A stretch of DNA of 64,000 nucleotides, taken from NCBI GenBank assembly GCA_028571685.1, contig CM053156.1, positions 90,957,049 through 91,021,048 of the forward strand, given 5' to 3'. The first letter of the stretch is position 1; each line of letters begins with the position of its first letter. Below are positions 1 through 12,500 of this stretch, piece after piece. A program made the position numbers and the translations under genes. Under the pieces are notes generated by a model that saw only the letters and a list, made by a program, of their open reading frames with translations, made no database searches and was not told the origin of the DNA. The stretch is from Heterohyrax brucei. Taxonomy: Eukaryota; Chordata; Mammalia; Hyracoidea; Procaviidae.

Positions 1-490
1 CTCAAGGGCCTTGGCAAGGTCTGGGTCAGCGCCTGGTGAGGGGGCAGGAATGACACAGCCCTGCTCATCCACCTGGGGGTTAGTGCCCTGACCTTCTCTA
101 GTAGGGCTGACCCCTGTACCAGTCATCCATAACTGAGGGTGTAGAGACCTGTCTGGGTCCTGGGATCCCTGAAGAACCTGCTGGCCCTTAGCTAGGGAGA
201 CCCAAGTGGTCTGTGACCTTCCTACAGAAACAGCCAGGAGTTCAGGAGCAGCCTTTTGGGTGCCAGGTGGGCAGGAAGGTAGAGGCAGGACGAGGGTCTC
301 TGGGCAGCAAGGAGGGGCTGGGGCCCCCTGCAGTGGGTGCAGCTAGGATCACTGATGGTGCCAGGTCAGAAAGCACTTGTCTTCCTGGGGAAGGGGAGGG
401 GAACAGGAAGGAGAGGAGAAGGTGCGGTGAAGGGGAAGGGAGACGGAGCGAAAGGGCAGCCCCTCACTCCCTCTTCTCTTCCTCCGGCAG

Positions 491-562
491 GGTCCAAAAG
501 GGGCCCCAGGAAAAGCAGGGAAGCCAGGAGAAGCCGGGCTGCCCGGGCTGCCGGGTGTGGAC
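491..562 (+). CDS. COL9A3: COL9A3 exon 4 (COL3)
   Basis: This 72-bp, phase-0 exon encodes 24 residues starting [12 protein letters not shown] and ending LPGVD. The acceptor is ctccggcag and the donor gtgagt. It is the first exon in the window; the 490 bases before it show no other Gly-X-Y exon and are taken as intron 3. Confidence 0.93.
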
Positions 563-3500
563 GTGAGTGTGCTGTCCCCCACCCGGCCTCCGCCGCAGCA
601 GCGCCGTCCCAGCAGGAGCGGGGGCCAGCCCCTAATTGCTGTCCTCTGGCGGGGCCTGCTCAGTTGAGCAGCTCCTGTGGAAAGCCATCCCCGGACATCC
701 CCCCAGGGAGCCCTGGCCCTCGTCCCAGACCTGTGGCCCTCTGGCAGATGGCAGAGCCAGCCCACAGCTAGAGTGGGGAGGCTGCCAGCTCCTGCTCGGC
801 CGGGGACAAACGGCCATTGTCCTGGTGCTGTCTGCACTGGTCCTGGCCCCAGCCACCCCGTCTGTCCCTCTGACCGTCCATCTATCTGTGGTGGGGCTCA
901 AGGCCTGGCACCACATAGATTTCATTTAACCAAGACTAGGGATGGTCTGAAATGGGTGCTGTCCCACCAGGCTGTGCCATGAGTGGCCCCAACACCCCCA
1001 CCCCAGCTCCGGGTGCAGTAGGAACAGTTAGTCGGGTGGGAGAGGAAGGGGCCACAATAGCTGAGACCCCTGCTCTTCTGTGACCCCGGCCCCTCCTCTG
1101 CCCCCCCCTTGCAGGGTCTGACCGGGCGGGAAGGACACCCTGGCCCCAAGGGCGCCCCGGGAGAACGGGTAAGTGGCCCAGGGTTCCCAGGCCAAGCAGG
1201 TTGTTCCCTCCAGGGCGTCTCCAGCTGCCAGAGCTCAGCCTTCCCTCTGTGCTCCTCTCAGTGGGATTCACTGACCAGCGCGCCAGAAAAGCAGCTGTAA
1301 GGCATCTCAGGCCCCTCCCTTGGGGCCTCAGTTTTCTGTGAGGCGATGTTTCACCTCTGCCTTGCACCCACGGGAGTTATGAGATCCTTGTAGGATTTAG
1401 GGGTGGGAAGGGGTTTGCCTGCAGATCGGGCCCAGCCCCTCCATGATGCCCTCTGTTTTCCTCCCACAGGGAAGTCTGGGACCCCCAGGGCCACCAGGGC
1501 TAGGGGTGAGTACTGTCCTCTCTTGTGGGTGGGAGTCTAGGGAACCCCAGGGCCCCCTAGGGTGGGTGTCGGGCCTGCCCCACGTTTGCAGACTCCGTGA
1601 TGAGCCCGTGGGCTGGGCTTTGTGGGTGAGGGGTGCCCAGAGCAGACGTGCATCCCCGGCGGGGCCTCCCAGGAGCTGCCTGAGTGTGGGGGTGGACAGA
1701 CTCAGATGTTTCCAGTCAATTGACTTATGTGTTTTCTGGCAGGGCAAAGGTCTCCCTGGACCCCCGGTGAGTACCAGCTTCCTCCACCGCCGCCCCAGGC
1801 ACACACAGTACCCCAGAGCTACCCCCAACCCAGAGCCAACCTGGGAGGTCCCACAGCATGCGGGGTGGGGACGGACTCCTGGTAGACAACCTCACCCCTG
1901 TAGCCCCAAGTCCTGTCCCTTGAGAGGGCAAGCACCCTGTGTGGACCTGAGAGAGGGGTCAGATCCCTTGAGGGTGTACCCCAGCAACCTCAGCAGCTCT
2001 CTGGATGCAGACAGCTCCCGCTTTCTCTCCTCCAGGGAGAGGCAGGAGTGAGTGGCCTCCCAGGCGGCGTCGGTGTCCGGGGCCCCCCGGTGAGTGGCTA
2101 CCCCAGAACTGCCATCCCTGCAGCGCGCTGGGTCAGCAAGCCCGCCCCTGTGGGACCGGTGACCACTTACAATTTGTCTAGGTGCCAGGGGCTCCCCTCC
2201 CGACTTCTCTCCTTCTCCCCTCTCCCCTCCTCGCTTTGCCCTCCTCCTCTCTCTCCCACCCCTTTCTCACCCCATTCCCTTCTCTGGCCAGTGATCCAGG
2301 GAGGGACAGACCCAGACCACGCCGACCCTAGCGCAAGGCTAGGGGCAGGAGAGGTGGGGGGAGCCGAGCACCCCACAGGACACAGTCTGAGAGGGCAGCT
2401 TCTCTCTGAGAGGGGCTGTCCACCTTACCTCAGAAGGGGACGGGTCCTGCTCCAGCTAAGACCTAACCTACCCACAGGGGCCCTCTGGACTCCCAGGCCC
2501 CCCAGGCCCGCCAGGCCCTCCTGGACCCCCTGTAAGTACTTGGGAGAGGCAGGGGGAGCCCAGAGCCCTCAGGGACATGCCTGGCATAGGCTCACACATG
2601 GTGCCTGTGTGGGGCGGGACTCCCCTGTCCCCAGGGCTCTACCTGCCTGAAATCCCCCCACCCCCACATGGACCGGCAGGCACAGAACATCAAAGCTCTT
2701 GCCTGCTGGCCACCTCCCTCAGGGACAGTGTGGTTTCTGTTGTCACATGGTCCCAGCACTGGCCATGTGAGGGAGGGGGGCTTAGAACTTACCCGTGGAG
2801 GAATGCAGGACCCCTGGTCCCTGGTGGGAGAGAGGGCTGTGACCTAGGAATGGATGGGAGGTAATGGAAGGAGGACCGTGGCTGGCAGGGTGGTGTCCAG
2901 TCCAGCTCTCTCTGTTCCAGGGACAGCCTGGGGTCCTCCCTGAAGGTGCTACTGACTTGCAGGTGGGCCCTGCAGCCATTGGTGGGGGAGCTGGGGCTGG
3001 GCACCGGATGTGTGCACGTGTGTGTGTGCCTGTGTGTGCATGTGTGTGTGTGTGTACGTGTGTGCATTTGTGTGGGTCTGGCCTCAGGAACCCTCTGATG
3101 TGATATCTTGCCTGGAGGGGGTTGGCGAAGCTGGCTGATACCAGCTGGGGTGGCTTCTCCTCTTGGCCCACCAGTCAGCATGCCGCAGGCAGCTTCCAGG
3201 AGCCATCTTCATGTAAATGATAGAAAGTACAGGAAAAGTTGAGCTCCTGCCTGCTCCAGCCACCTCCAGGGGCCTCCCAGCTCTGCCTGGTGAGGGGGCT
3301 GCATGGGGCTGTGCTGGGCAGCGGTGGCCGTGGCCAAGGAGCGCTCAGAACAGGCCTGTAGTCACTCCAGTGGGAGCCTGGGGCACTGTGCAGGGAGAGG
3401 ACCACAAATCTCTCTCCTCCCTTTGTACTTCTCCTGGGTTGGTGGCAGCTTGTTTCCATGGAGCGGGCTTTTGTGTTGACAAGAGGCAGATAATCTACCT

Positions 3501-6500
3501 GCTTTCTCTGAACTGCTAGCCAAGGGATTGGTCCCTAAGGATTAGAGACCTCAGGCGGTGGGCAGATGGAGTGGGCGGGGGCTGCAGGTTGAAGAGCCTG
3601 GCACCACCCAGAGCAGCGAGTAGCTGTGGAATGATCCGGAAGTCCTGGAGCCTCCAACACAGGCCAAGGCCCGAGTTCCTGGGGCGCCCCTCCCACGATG
3701 CTCAGGCCTGTTGGGTAAATCAGTAGGGTGTGGGTGCCCAAGCAGGGCCACCGAGAGCCCCAGGAGGGAGAAGGCAAAGGGTGAGGCTCCTCTGCAAGGC
3801 AGGTGGCCACGTGCCCTGGGGGCTCTCAGTCCTCAGAGCTCCTGAGCAGGAGGCCTTTCAGGGGGGGCTCCCAGGCAGCCCCTGTTACCCTGTGGCCAGT
3901 GCTGACTGGACGCCTCATCTGGGTACACCAGGAGGCTAGTGTCTTCCTGGTCCTTCTGGGGATCTGGCGCTGAACTCAGCTTCAGGTGGGATGCCTGTCT
4001 AAGCGGCCGGCTGGGCCCTGTCTGCTGGGAGGGATCTAACCGCCTGTGCTTTCCAACAGTGCCCTGCCATCTGCCCACCAGGCCCCCCTGGCCCCCCTGG
4101 AATGCCAGGATTCAAGGTGAGACTCAGGCTGGGAAGCGAGGCAGCTGAGTGATGGGGGTCAGGGAGGACCCGTGTTCCAGCGTCTTCACGGGAAGCCCGG
4201 GTGGGCACTCACCTGCTTGTGTGCCCTTTCTCTGTCCACGTCCCCTCAACACCGTGGGGACACACTGGCCTCGAGGGTCTGAAGGTGGTGTTAGATTAGC
4301 CATGGAGGAGAAATAAGGTCTCACAACCCTCCTGGCGAGCACCCTGCCATGCTAGGCCCCCGGCCTGCCCCAGACCCTCTCCCTCTCCTTCCCGCCTTAT
4401 CTCCCACAGTCCCCTCCCTCCCTTCAGCAATCCCCGCCCGCCGGCACCCTGACCGTTCCCACCCCAGCTCCCCTCTGCCCTGCTCTGCTGTCTGGGGCTC
4501 TTCGGGTGGCTGGATTCCATCTTCTTGGGGGTAGGGTTACCTTGGGGCCCAGTGTGCTGTGACTCATTGTCCACTGTGTTGGTTTCAGGGACCTACAGGC
4601 TACAAAGGGGAGCAAGGAGAAGTTGGCAAGGACGGGGAGAAGGTGAGGCGAGACTGCTGGGGTGGGCGGAGCTCAGGGCAGGTGGGGCCTGGTGGGCGGG
4701 GTCCAGGAGGGTGGGGCCTGTAGGGGGTGGGGCCTAACGTGGGTGGAGCCTGGGGAGGGTGAAGCTTGCGGGAAGAGAGCCTGAGGGTGGGCAGGGCCCG
4801 GGCGGGCGGAGCTGGGGGTGGGTGGGGCCGTGGGCGGAGCCTGAGGGTGGGCCTGAAGCAGAGGGAAAGGGGGCTGGAATGGAGACCACCGAGATACTGC
4901 GCGGAAGCTCCTGATGCTCCTGTGGATGAGCTTGAAGTTCCCGCGGACACATGGTAGACCACTGTGGAGACAGGCTGATGTCCCTGTGGGCGAGTGACCC
5001 CCCAAAAGCCCCTCCCTCGGCCTTGGTAGCTCATTGGGAAGAGAGGCGTGTCCCCTACTGGGGAGGGTGGGGGTGATGTCCAGAGACGAGCTGGAGGGGG
5101 CCCGGTCCACCCACTAAGACTTCTTATCCTTGTTGCAGGGTGACCCTGGCCCCCCTGGGCCGCCTGGCATCCCAGGCACTGTGGGGCTGCAGGTGAGGCT
5201 GGCAGGGGTGATGAGGGCACATGGGAAGCCCTTAAACAGGCACCCCCAAGCCCGGGTAGCGTGAGACCAATGGGTCAGTCTTCCTGCCCCATGTTGGGGC
5301 TGTATGGGAACCACGGCCATCTACCAGAAAGCTCTGGGGGCCTGGAGCTCAGGCCAGGGACTTTGGGGGCGAACTGGGGCTCCCCAGAGCCAGGTGGGTG
5401 GGAAGACAGGCCCTTGGCTGGGACCTTTCATCTCTGCTTTCCTGCAGGGCCCCCGGGGACTTCGAGGACTGCCAGGGCCACTGGGGCCCCTTGGGGACCG
5501 GGTAAGTCGTCCTCCGCTTCATGGGGGCTATATGCCACCAAGCTGAGCCCTGCCTCCAGCACTCAGATGACTGAATGAATTTGGACTACTCTGCATGAAA
5601 ACTAGGGGTTGGGGCTGGGGGCCAGGGGCTTGACCCTTCCCTGGACCTCAGGTCAGTCCCTAACCACTCCTCACCAGCCGGATCCCGTGCTCTGGCCACT
5701 GGGTGGAGCTACAGCCTGTGGGAGTGCGTGGCATGCGGGGGCCGCCCCGGCCTGGGTTCATGTGGCACCTCGGTGGGAAGCTGGCCCAGGCTTCCTCAAG
5801 GACACCCACACCACTGCTCAAAACAGGGCTATCTGAAGGGAACCGGAGCAGGGTGGGAGGGTCCAAGCTGGGTGGAGGGGCTTCATGACGGCCAGGGGTG
5901 GAGCCGGTTCTAAGGGAGGAGGGTGGGGGCTGCGCACACAGGGGGTGCACGAGCCTGGGGCCCTTGCGGCAGGTAGGTTGTGGGGGAGCTACAAACTCTG
6001 CAAGTGGCAGGAAGTTGGGGAATGGGCTGCTGGCAGCAGGGAGCGCACCCTGCAGGCTACTCCCCAGATGGGCAGGGTCCAGGCTCCCCTCTCTTCCACA
6101 GGGTCCCATTGGATTCCGAGGGCCCCCAGGGATCCCAGGAGCACCTGGGAAAGTGGTACGTGTGTCACATGTGTGTCTCACATGTGTGTCACATGTGTGT
6201 CACACATGTGTGTCTAGTTGGGGATGGTGAAGAGCCCCTCTTGTGGCCCTTGCGAGGCTGAGCCTGACCCGGCCCCCCTGGTGGGCATACAAGGACAAGG
6301 GCCTGCTCCTGATGACCTCATAAGCCAAAACAGGGCTTCTGGGTCCAAAACCCCAAACCATCCCCACTGCCCTTGAGTCAGGACCCTGCAGAGTTTCTCA
6401 GAAGTGTGGGGAGGGGGGAGTGGTTCCTGCTGCAGACCCTCAGGTGAGCAGCTGTGCTGCTTACCCACTGCGCCACCGGGCTGGGGTGTGTGATTTCTTG

Positions 6501-9500
6501 TTGCAGATGTTAGGCAGGCCCTACCTGTGACCCCCCCCACCTGTGACCCCCCTAGCAGGGCTGGTCCTCCACCACTTCTGGAGGCCACTGGCACCACAGG
6601 TCCTAGCTGCCCTGCTCTGGTTGACTGTGTCCCCTCCCCCCTTGTCTTCCAGGGTGACAGAGGCGAGAGGGGCCCAGAGGGGTTGCGCGGACCTAAGGGT
6701 GACCTTGTAAGTGGGAGACAACTTGTTTTCTGTCCTTGTCAGAGGGTGCTGGGAAAGGGGTGTAGTGAAGAGACCATGAGAGGGCACGTGTTGGGGAGGG
6801 GGACCTCGCCACACCAGCTCTTTGCTGGAGTTGGGGTGGGGTGAGCTACCTTCCTGTGGGGTACTCCCTGTGCTCCCAGCTGTTGGCCCATGGCTCACCT
6901 GGCACAAGACCCCCAGAAGCTACTGGCGGCTGGGCAAGCTCTTGTCCAGGACCACCACAGTGAGTGGTTGGGTGGTGGCAGTTGGGTGGGGCGCCGTGGA
7001 ATCCTGGGCAGTGTGGCCCCAGGCCTCGTGGCCGTGGCTGAGGCTCTTCATGGCAGACAAGTGAACGTGTACAGTGTTGAGAGGTGAGCTAAGTGACTGT
7101 CCCCAGGCTCGTGTTTGCCTGTGGACACTCCGAGCCAGCCACCTCTTCCCTGGAGACCATGCCTGCCAGCAAGAGGCCTGGCAGCGTTGGAGCATGGCTG
7201 CACTCTCGTGGGGTCCAGCCAGCTCTCCTCCATGGACAAAGCCAGGCCGGTGGAGCTTCTGTGTCCGGGCACCCGGCCTGGTGTGCATGCTGCCTGGTCC
7301 CGAGAGTGCTGTCGTGAGCCGCGGACGGCAGCATCTCTCCCACTGACGGGCTCCCTCCACCCTTGCCGTGTCTTTCAGGGCAGACCTGGCCCCAAAGGGA
7401 TCTCTGGACTGGCTGGGCTGGCCGGAGAGCCGGTGAGTGTTGGTGGCGGCTGAGCCTTTTGCCGTGGCTCTCCTGCCATCTCATATGGCTTTCTGGTTGA
7501 AGATGTTCCCTCCCCAGGGTACCAGGCCACACACAGGCCATCTCACAGTGGCACAGGCTCAGGGCTCGTGGTCAGGAGGCTCCAAGCCCCCTCAGGGCCC
7601 TACGTTGCTGCCCTGGACACACCCTCACCTTGTCTGCGCTTGCTGTCCCAGGGGTGCAGACATGAGCACGTGAGGGCCCTGGTTCCCAGGTGTCCCCTAG
7701 GCATTGCCCCCCAGGCCCTGGGGCCCTGCAGTGGTAGCAGATCCTGGTTTCTGGCCCTGAGCATGCAGACCCCTGGGGGCACTCTGGGGGATTCTGGGTC
7801 TTGATTCCCAGACAGTCAGGACAAGTAGGCTCCCCACCCTTAGTTTCCCCATCTGTAAAGCAGAAGCCACAAGAAAGTCCCACGGTGTTACAAGCGGGGC
7901 GCTGGGTGGGCGCACTGCTGCTGGTTGCCGTCTGCCTGGTCCCATGCCTTCACGGCCTCTGAGGGCAGCCCAGAGGGCCAGATGACCATTGCAGCTGCCC
8001 AACCACAGACAGTCCGAGGGTAGCTTGGGCCTGGCTATGGCCTGGCCAGCCCACAAAGGGCAGGCACAAGGCAGGGGACAGGCAGGAGGAGGTCTTCATT
8101 CATCCCATTGTCCCTAGGGCATGCCAGGCAAGGATGGCCAGGATGGTGTGCCAGGGCTCGATGGTGAGAAGGTCAGTGTAGTGGCTGGTCCTGCCGCAGG
8201 GTCATCTCGGAGGGAAGAGGAGGGAAAGGGTTTGCCCTGAAGGCCTGGCACCCGTCTCCCTCCACCTCATCACCTGTCCCCGCAGGGAGAGCCTGGGCGG
8301 CACGGCAGCCCTGGAGAGAAGGGACCCAGTGGGCTGCCGGTGAGTGCTGGGGTAGACGGGCCGGCACAGGCAGGGGCCATCTGCATTGATCCCTGCAAGG
8401 ATGGCCTAGGACTGTGGGGGATTTGGCCTGTCCAGGGCTGGTGTGGTGCTGAGTCGTCCCGGCTCCTGGAGGGGGCCGTCCCTAAGCGGGGAGGGGGGAT
8501 GTGCAGGGCTGGGGGCTCACTGAGTAAGGGAACTCGCTGAGGGGGGTGGCACCAGGCCTGAGGCACGCCGAGGCAGGGGTGTTCCGAGTGCAGAGGGGCC
8601 CCACGGAGGCTGGGGCACAGAGCCGGGCTCCCCACTGCACACTCACCTGTGCACGCGTGGCCGGGCGGGGCCAGTCCTTCTGGTCACCTCACCGTGGGCT
8701 CATGGCAGGGGGCAAGGCAGAGGGGGACTCTGTGTCAGGCTGGGCTGCCAGAACCTGGCGGGCGGGGGGGGCCTCTGCAGGAGAGAGTGGCCGCGCCACT
8801 GGGCAGCGCTGTCCCTGGCTATATGTGCTGCCAGTGCCGGGGCTCACAGCCCTGACTGCCACCCCACCCTGGCAGGGACTCCCGGGACGAGCTGGTTCCA
8901 AGGGCGAGAAGGGAGAGCTGGTACGTGGCCTTCCTGAGGGCGAAGGGGGCGGCACTGGGCCCCGGGAGGCGGTTCAGGTGGCGCTCAAAGTGTGACCCCC
9001 CTCCACAGGGCAAAGCTGGAGAGCTGGGTGAAGCTGGGCCCTCAGGAGAGCCAGGCATTCCAGTGAGTTGCCCCATTCCCATGGGCACCCCTACCCCGCC
9101 CCGCCTCACATCATAGGCACCCCACCCCCACAGGTACCCCCAACCTCATAGGTAACTCCATCACCATAGATTCCCCACCCCTTACCCTGTACACACTCCC
9201 GTTCCCATTCCCATAGGCACCCCCACAACATTCTCATAGGTACCCTAAACCCCATAGGTAACCCCATCCCCACCCCCATAGGTACCCCACACAACAGATA
9301 TCCCCACCCCATAGGTACCCCAAACCCCATAGGTAGCCCATTCCCACCCACACAGGTACTCACATGCCATAGGTATCCCCACCCCCATGGGTACCCCCAC
9401 TCCCACCTCCATGGGTACCCCCACCCCAACAACATAGGTGCCCCACCCCCACTCCTGCCACACGTCCCTGTACATACCCCGCCCCCACCCCTCCTAGGTG

Positions 9501-12500
9501 GCCACCCTCACGCCTCCCCCTCTGCACTCAGGGAGATGTGGGGATGCCAGGGGAGCGTGGAGAGGCCGGCCACAGGGGCTCTGCGGTGAGTGAGGGCAGA
9601 GGTCCCGGGTGATCTCCGTCTGCATGGGCGGGGGTGGTCTGGGGCAACTCCGTGGGTCCCCGGCTGCCCTGAGGACAGCGGCTGAGGCTGAGCAGCGGGG
9701 ACCCCAGCATTTCCCGAACTGGTGACAATGCTGGCCACCTTCCTGAAGGGGCAGTGAGCTTCTGCCACCAGGTGGCCTGCTCTCTGCCGCTGCCCACCTC
9801 TCCCAGGAAGACCTCCTCCTTACCTGCAGTGGCTGTTCTCTGGGGTCCCCTCAGGGCTCCCCACAGCCCAAGTATACACACTCACACCGACCTCTTACCA
9901 TTCAGGGGGCTCTTGGCCCGCAAGGACCTCCTGGGGCCCCTGGCATGAGAGGCTTCCAGGTGAGTGAGGGCTGGGCTGGAACCTAGGAGGGCAGGACCTC
10001 GGGGAGTCAGGGGTGCTCCTGTCTGGAGCTTGCTGACGGTGGCTGGGACTGTGTCCACAGGGCCGGAAGGGCAGCACTGGGGACCCTGGCTTACCTGGCC
10101 CCCAGGGCCTCCGAGGCGGCGTGGGTGACCGGGTAAGTGGCTGTTCAAGAAAGGACAACCGGTCTGCACTCACACACGACACTCCTGGGACTCAGCAAGG
10201 GGGGACGGTCACCTGACGGCCCTGGATAAAAAACCCTATTGGTGGATCTCCCTGGGACTGGCCACAGAGACCCTTGCGCTGGGGAGTGTGATGGGCATCC
10301 TGGCTGCCAGTCCTCACTCCACCGACCACTCTTCACACCACGACCCAGTCCTTACACGACCCCCCGGTCCGTACCCCACCCCCCGGTCCTCACACCACCC
10401 ACTGGTCCTCGCGCCACCCACAGCCCTCCCAGCATCTCACTGAGCTAGGCCTGACTCTGTCTTCTTGGTTCCTCACGGCAAAGGTGTCCTCCACCGTGGC
10501 AGGTGTGGGCTCTGATCCACAGCATGTCCCCTCTCCCCAGTGAGGACCGTGGGCTCCCCCATCCAAGGCTGAGGGCTGTCCCTGAGCTCCTGGCTGGACA
10601 CGGGCATGGAGACGCAGCTCCAGCCCCCACCGTGGGGCTGGAGACCCTGTTCTAATACCTTGCACCTGTCACTGCTTGGCCTCACAGCAGCGGTGAGGCG
10701 GGTTCAGTCGGGGGTCTGTCTCCGTCGTAACTAGGACCCCGCCCGGGGCCCACAGGCACAGCAATGGGCCTGGGACAACTCAGGCACCAGGAGCCTTGGT
10801 GAGGAGACGGGGCTCCTGCGGGGCCCCCGAGGCCCCTTGCTGCCCCAGTCACCTAGGGAGGGTTGGTGGGCCCGAGGAGAGTGCTCCGCGAGGCGTGGAC
10901 AAGGCCTCTGCTCAGCCATGTGCCCAGTGTGAAGGCTCCTACCTGCTTTCCAAGGAGCCGTGAGGACATGGGAACAGTCAGCGGTGTGAGGCGTGAAGTG
11001 CCTGGTGGCCACGTGGACAGTGGACCATGTATTAGTCCCCAGGGTGGAAATTCCAGGGCTCGAGAGGCAGCTAGCAGCCCAGACTCTTAGATGGTTGGAG
11101 AAGGAGAGGGGCTAAAGCCAGGACACTCTGCCACCTCCCTGGGTCCCCACTGTCCTGGCTAGCAAGGAGGGTGGCCTCCTTTTTGGCCTTTGGCCAGTTA
11201 TTGATGAGGCTGCCGTCTAAGCCAGCGGCTGTTTTTCGCTGGGTGACTTGACCGCGCACCTCTAGCCTCTCAGTTCACATTGATACGAGACAGTGGCCGT
11301 GAGGACTATCTCTGGGGACCGACACCTGTGCAGGTGCGGGCACTGGTGTGCTGGCGGTGCCAGCAGCGCCGTGGGCACAGGCCCGGACTCCCGTCACCAC
11401 CTCGGGTGACACTGCAGCACCCAGAGGGGCGAGACCGGGCTGTGGGAGAAGGGCGCGGGGCACGGGGGCTGTGCTCACGCACTCTGGGAGCCGGCTCTGG
11501 CATTTGCCTGCACACACGTGCAGGGCAGGGCCTTTGGTGCCTTGTGGACGTGGGAGGCCACCCTGGGGACCCTGCACCTTCTCCATTGCAGTCCTTTCTG
11601 CCCACAGGGCCCTGTGGGAGCCACAGGTCCAAAGGGAGATCAGGTGAGAGCTACTGTGTTCCCGTAGGAGTTGGGAGCAGCCTGGGGTGGCCCCTCCCCA
11701 GGACCCTGCCCACCTGTCCCCAGCACCCTTGGGGCAGCTCCTGTCTCTCTCTGTCCTCCTCCTCCCGGTCTTGCCTGTTTGCTCTGGCTTGATTGCTGTC
11801 ACCCCTCTCGCCAGCACAGCCACCGCGGCTGTGGGCCCCCACGTCCCCAAGCTGGGGCAGGGAGCAGGGTGGCCGCAGGCTGCCCACCAGGCTGGCTCCC
11901 AGGGCACTGATGTCTGGGGCAGTGTGGGGCCGCCGGGAGCCCCGCAGGAGCAGGCTGTACGAGTAGAGGGGGTCTGGGCTCTCGCTTGCCTGCGGCAGCC
12001 CCTCCAAGACAGTTTTGTCTCTGCAGCATGTGGCCTCTGGAAACCTGGCGGGGGGCCCGTGGCTGCCTCCCTGCTGCCTCCAGCCCCATGCCGCACAGGG
12101 GCCTCAGGGAGCTGGCAGAGGACCTGTGGCTGACGGGTGCTGTCGAGTTGTTCCAACGCACAGTAACACCATGTGGAGTTGCCTGGGCCATAACTACCGA
12201 AGCCAGGCCTTCCTCCCAGCAGCCGAGCGCTCGCTGGGTGTGTCAGAGGCAGCTAAAGTGGCCTTTGGGGATTGGATTGTATTCAGCCCCTAGGCGGCTC
12301 TCCGTCACCCAGGGTCTGAGTGCAGCTAGCTCAGGGCAGGCACATGGGCTCGGGCCCAGTGCTCCCTAACTTGGGGTGTCCTTTCCAGGGCATCGCTGGT
12401 GCTGACGGGCTTCCCGGGGACAAAGGAGAGCTGGTAAGTGTGATGTGTGGCCTTCAGTGTCTTTTAGGAACAGCTCAGTGAGGCTGCCTACAGATGCAGG

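Noticed and set aside
1-490. An additional COL9A3 exon before 491
   Set aside because: No Gly-X-Y stretch with splice sites is present; the residue count with 61 missing N-terminal residues already matches the human length.
11275-12156. A 293-residue minus-strand frame over COL9A3 exon 25
   Set aside because: It overlaps a confirmed collagen exon on the other strand, and its composition is that of GC-rich non-coding sequence without recognisable domains.
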